From: JANMDR01 sp031376425
GTDB taxonomy: Bacteria > Pseudomonadota > Gammaproteobacteria > Burkholderiales > Usitatibacteraceae
DNA: 16,326 nt
Reading direction: 5' to 3'
Assembly: GCA_031376425.1 (NCBI GenBank)
Contig: JANMDR010000232.1
Location: 1 to 16,326 of the forward strand
The position numbers and the translations under genes are program-made. Below are positions 15,432 to 16,326 of the stretch, in pieces. The notes under the pieces are model-generated. The model was not told the origin of the DNA, made no database searches, and saw nothing but the letters and a program-made list of their open reading frames with translations. Numbering within the stretch: the stretch's first letter is position 1; the number at the start of each line of letters is the position of its first letter.

Positions 15432-16187
15432 TTAAAAATTAAGCGAAGTAAGCGGTACTGGATTAGGCACTCTAAATGGGGGTAATAAATCTTCGGCTAG
15501 TAGCTGCGGATCAAGGTAGTATATGGTGCCATCGGCGTTATATTCTTCGTTAAATTGCGGCCCGATGGTGCCATCTAATACGCGGAAGGAGTTGGCTCTG
15601 AAGCGGTATTTGCCACGTGATTTCGTGACTACTCTGAAATCTAGCGTATTGGTCGTGTAGTTCCAAGCTAAGTTGCTGGTTTCGAGCACGCGGGTGCTTA
15701 GCTGTGGGATAGGCGTAGTGCAGGAGTTACACAAGTTAAATAAAATATCCATGCGATGCTGATAATTATCGCGATTTGCCAACACCGCCCAACGAGAATA
15801 AGAACCAAGGGGTAAGCCATCGATTCGAGCGTATTCGCGGTATACGCCATTTTGTGCATCGATGCCAGAGAGTCCGTAATTAACCCGTTGCGTTAAATTT
15901 ACAGGTTGTGGTGCGATAAAGGTGGGTGCGGATTCATAATAATCGAGCATATTCATCGCGTCAAAATAAGTAGGTGCGCTAATTTCTTTGGTTGACACCA
16001 CTACCGCATCATTATCGGTCCCCATTGCACCACGATACACCACTTGCAAGGATACATTCCATGCGTTGATCGGAATAGGCGAATCAAAATTAAATGTAAG
16101 CGCTTTTTGTTCGTTCTTAGCCAATGTAAACGGGCCTGCTTGCGGTTGGGAAGTGACAATATGTTCCACTTGATTACCTGCGGCAAC
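15432..16187 (-). pseudogene. 3' remnant of an unknown gene truncated by an IS256-family element
   Basis: The open frame covers 251 codons from the IS boundary to a TAA. It starts abruptly at VAAGNQVEHIVTSQ. A GTG at 16169 could in principle start a shortened 245-residue product, but there is no ribosome-binding site and no signal peptide. The frame continues a short way into the IS repeat and meets a stop there. The protein is beta-rich in composition (INAWNVSLQVVYRGAMG, DAVVVSTKEISAPTYFDAMN, LDFRVVTKSRGKYRFRANSFRVLDG) with an LCNSCTTP cysteine pair, which suggests the C-terminal part of a larger exported protein. Function not recognised. The N-terminal part should lie beyond the other end of the IS. 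Confidence 0.7.
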
Positions 16188-16326
16188 GAGGCTATCCCGA
16201 ATTTTGTGTTTTTAGTTTTTGCTAGGCGGGGTTAAACTGCTTTTCAAAGTGGATCATCAACTGACTTATTGCTTGTTTCCAGTTTTGGATTGGCATTGTC
16301 CAGCGCTGGGCAATATTGCGTAAGCC
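16188..16326 (-). mobile_element. IS256-family insertion sequence, transposase 3' end and terminal repeat only
   Basis: The element enters from the right edge. Its terminal inverted repeat starts at 16188 with GAGGCTATCC, followed by CGAATTTTGTGTTTTT, a layout like the IS256 terminal repeat (GA...TCC...ATTGTGT). The transposase stop lies a few bases further inside. The 8-9 bases just outside (within 16179-16187, GCGGCAAC) are the predicted target-site duplication. The boundary is estimated from the repeat because the left end is not in the window. Confidence 0.8.
16222..16326 (-). CDS. IS256-family (mutator-type) transposase, C-terminal 34 residues
   Basis: The last 34 codons and a TAG are present; the gene runs off the right edge. 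The tail reads LRNIAQRWTMPIQN, then WKQAISQLMIHFEKQF, which is the very characteristic C-terminus of DDE transposases of the IS256/mutator family (RWTMPI-x-NW). The catalytic DDE residues are outside the window, so whether the element is still active cannot be judged. It lies on the minus strand with its 3' end 34 bases from the terminal repeat boundary. Confidence 0.88.
   Translation of the reverse strand, partial: GLRNIAQRWTMPIQNWKQAISQLMIHFEKQFNPA

Noticed and set aside
1..16326. CRISPR array, tRNA/rRNA, prophage or defence island
   Set aside because: No regularly spaced repeats, no cloverleaf-type sequence and no phage or defence proteins were seen. The genes read as housekeeping plus one IS boundary.

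Overview
The window looks like a chromosomal segment of a betaproteobacterium, most likely Burkholderiales or a near relative. The evidence is gene content and order: a pilMNOPQ type IV pilus operon divergent from a class A penicillin-binding protein gene, a metal-type-variant hemB beside engB, and a signal-peptide-bearing dihaem cytochrome c4 divergent from engB. Base composition looks moderate by eye, with AT-rich intergenic spacers. I could not run similarity searches, so the taxonomic placement is inference.

Layout. (1) Positions 1-4990, minus strand: pilM, pilN, pilO, pilP and pilQ, chained by 1-4 base overlaps and running off the left edge inside pilQ. Together they encode the cytoplasmic/inner-membrane alignment complex (PilM-PilN-PilO-PilP) and the outer-membrane secretin (PilQ). 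(2) Positions 5274-8329, plus strand: mrcA (bifunctional peptidoglycan synthase PBP1A), followed 41 bases later by a small uncharacterised cytoplasmic protein. (3) Positions 8332-10277, minus strand: hemB and engB. The spacer between them carries, on the plus strand, a strong candidate small RNA with three hairpins, a CACCTCCCTT loop and a perfect intrinsic terminator. (4) Positions 10524-11337, plus strand: cytochrome c4 and its terminator. (5) Positions 11339-15262, minus strand: a secreted M13 metallopeptidase, preceded by a secreted ankyrin-repeat protein with an unrecognised cysteine-containing C-terminal domain. (6) Positions 15432-16326: the 3' remnant of a gene for an unknown, probably exported protein, cut off at its 5' end by an IS256-family insertion sequence. 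Only that IS's right-hand inverted repeat and the last 34 codons of its transposase are inside the window.

The left two thirds is core housekeeping and envelope biology: pilus assembly, peptidoglycan synthesis, haem synthesis, ribosome assembly GTPase and electron transfer. The right third is more accessory: ankyrin protein, peptidase, disrupted gene and IS. The items most worth follow-up are the candidate small RNA at about 9485-9627, the IS256-truncated gene, the periplasmic ankyrin protein with its promoter-proximal G7 tract, and the unnamed gene behind mrcA. I found no CRISPR array, tRNA, rRNA, prophage or obvious defence system. No gene-free stretch exceeds 300 bases.
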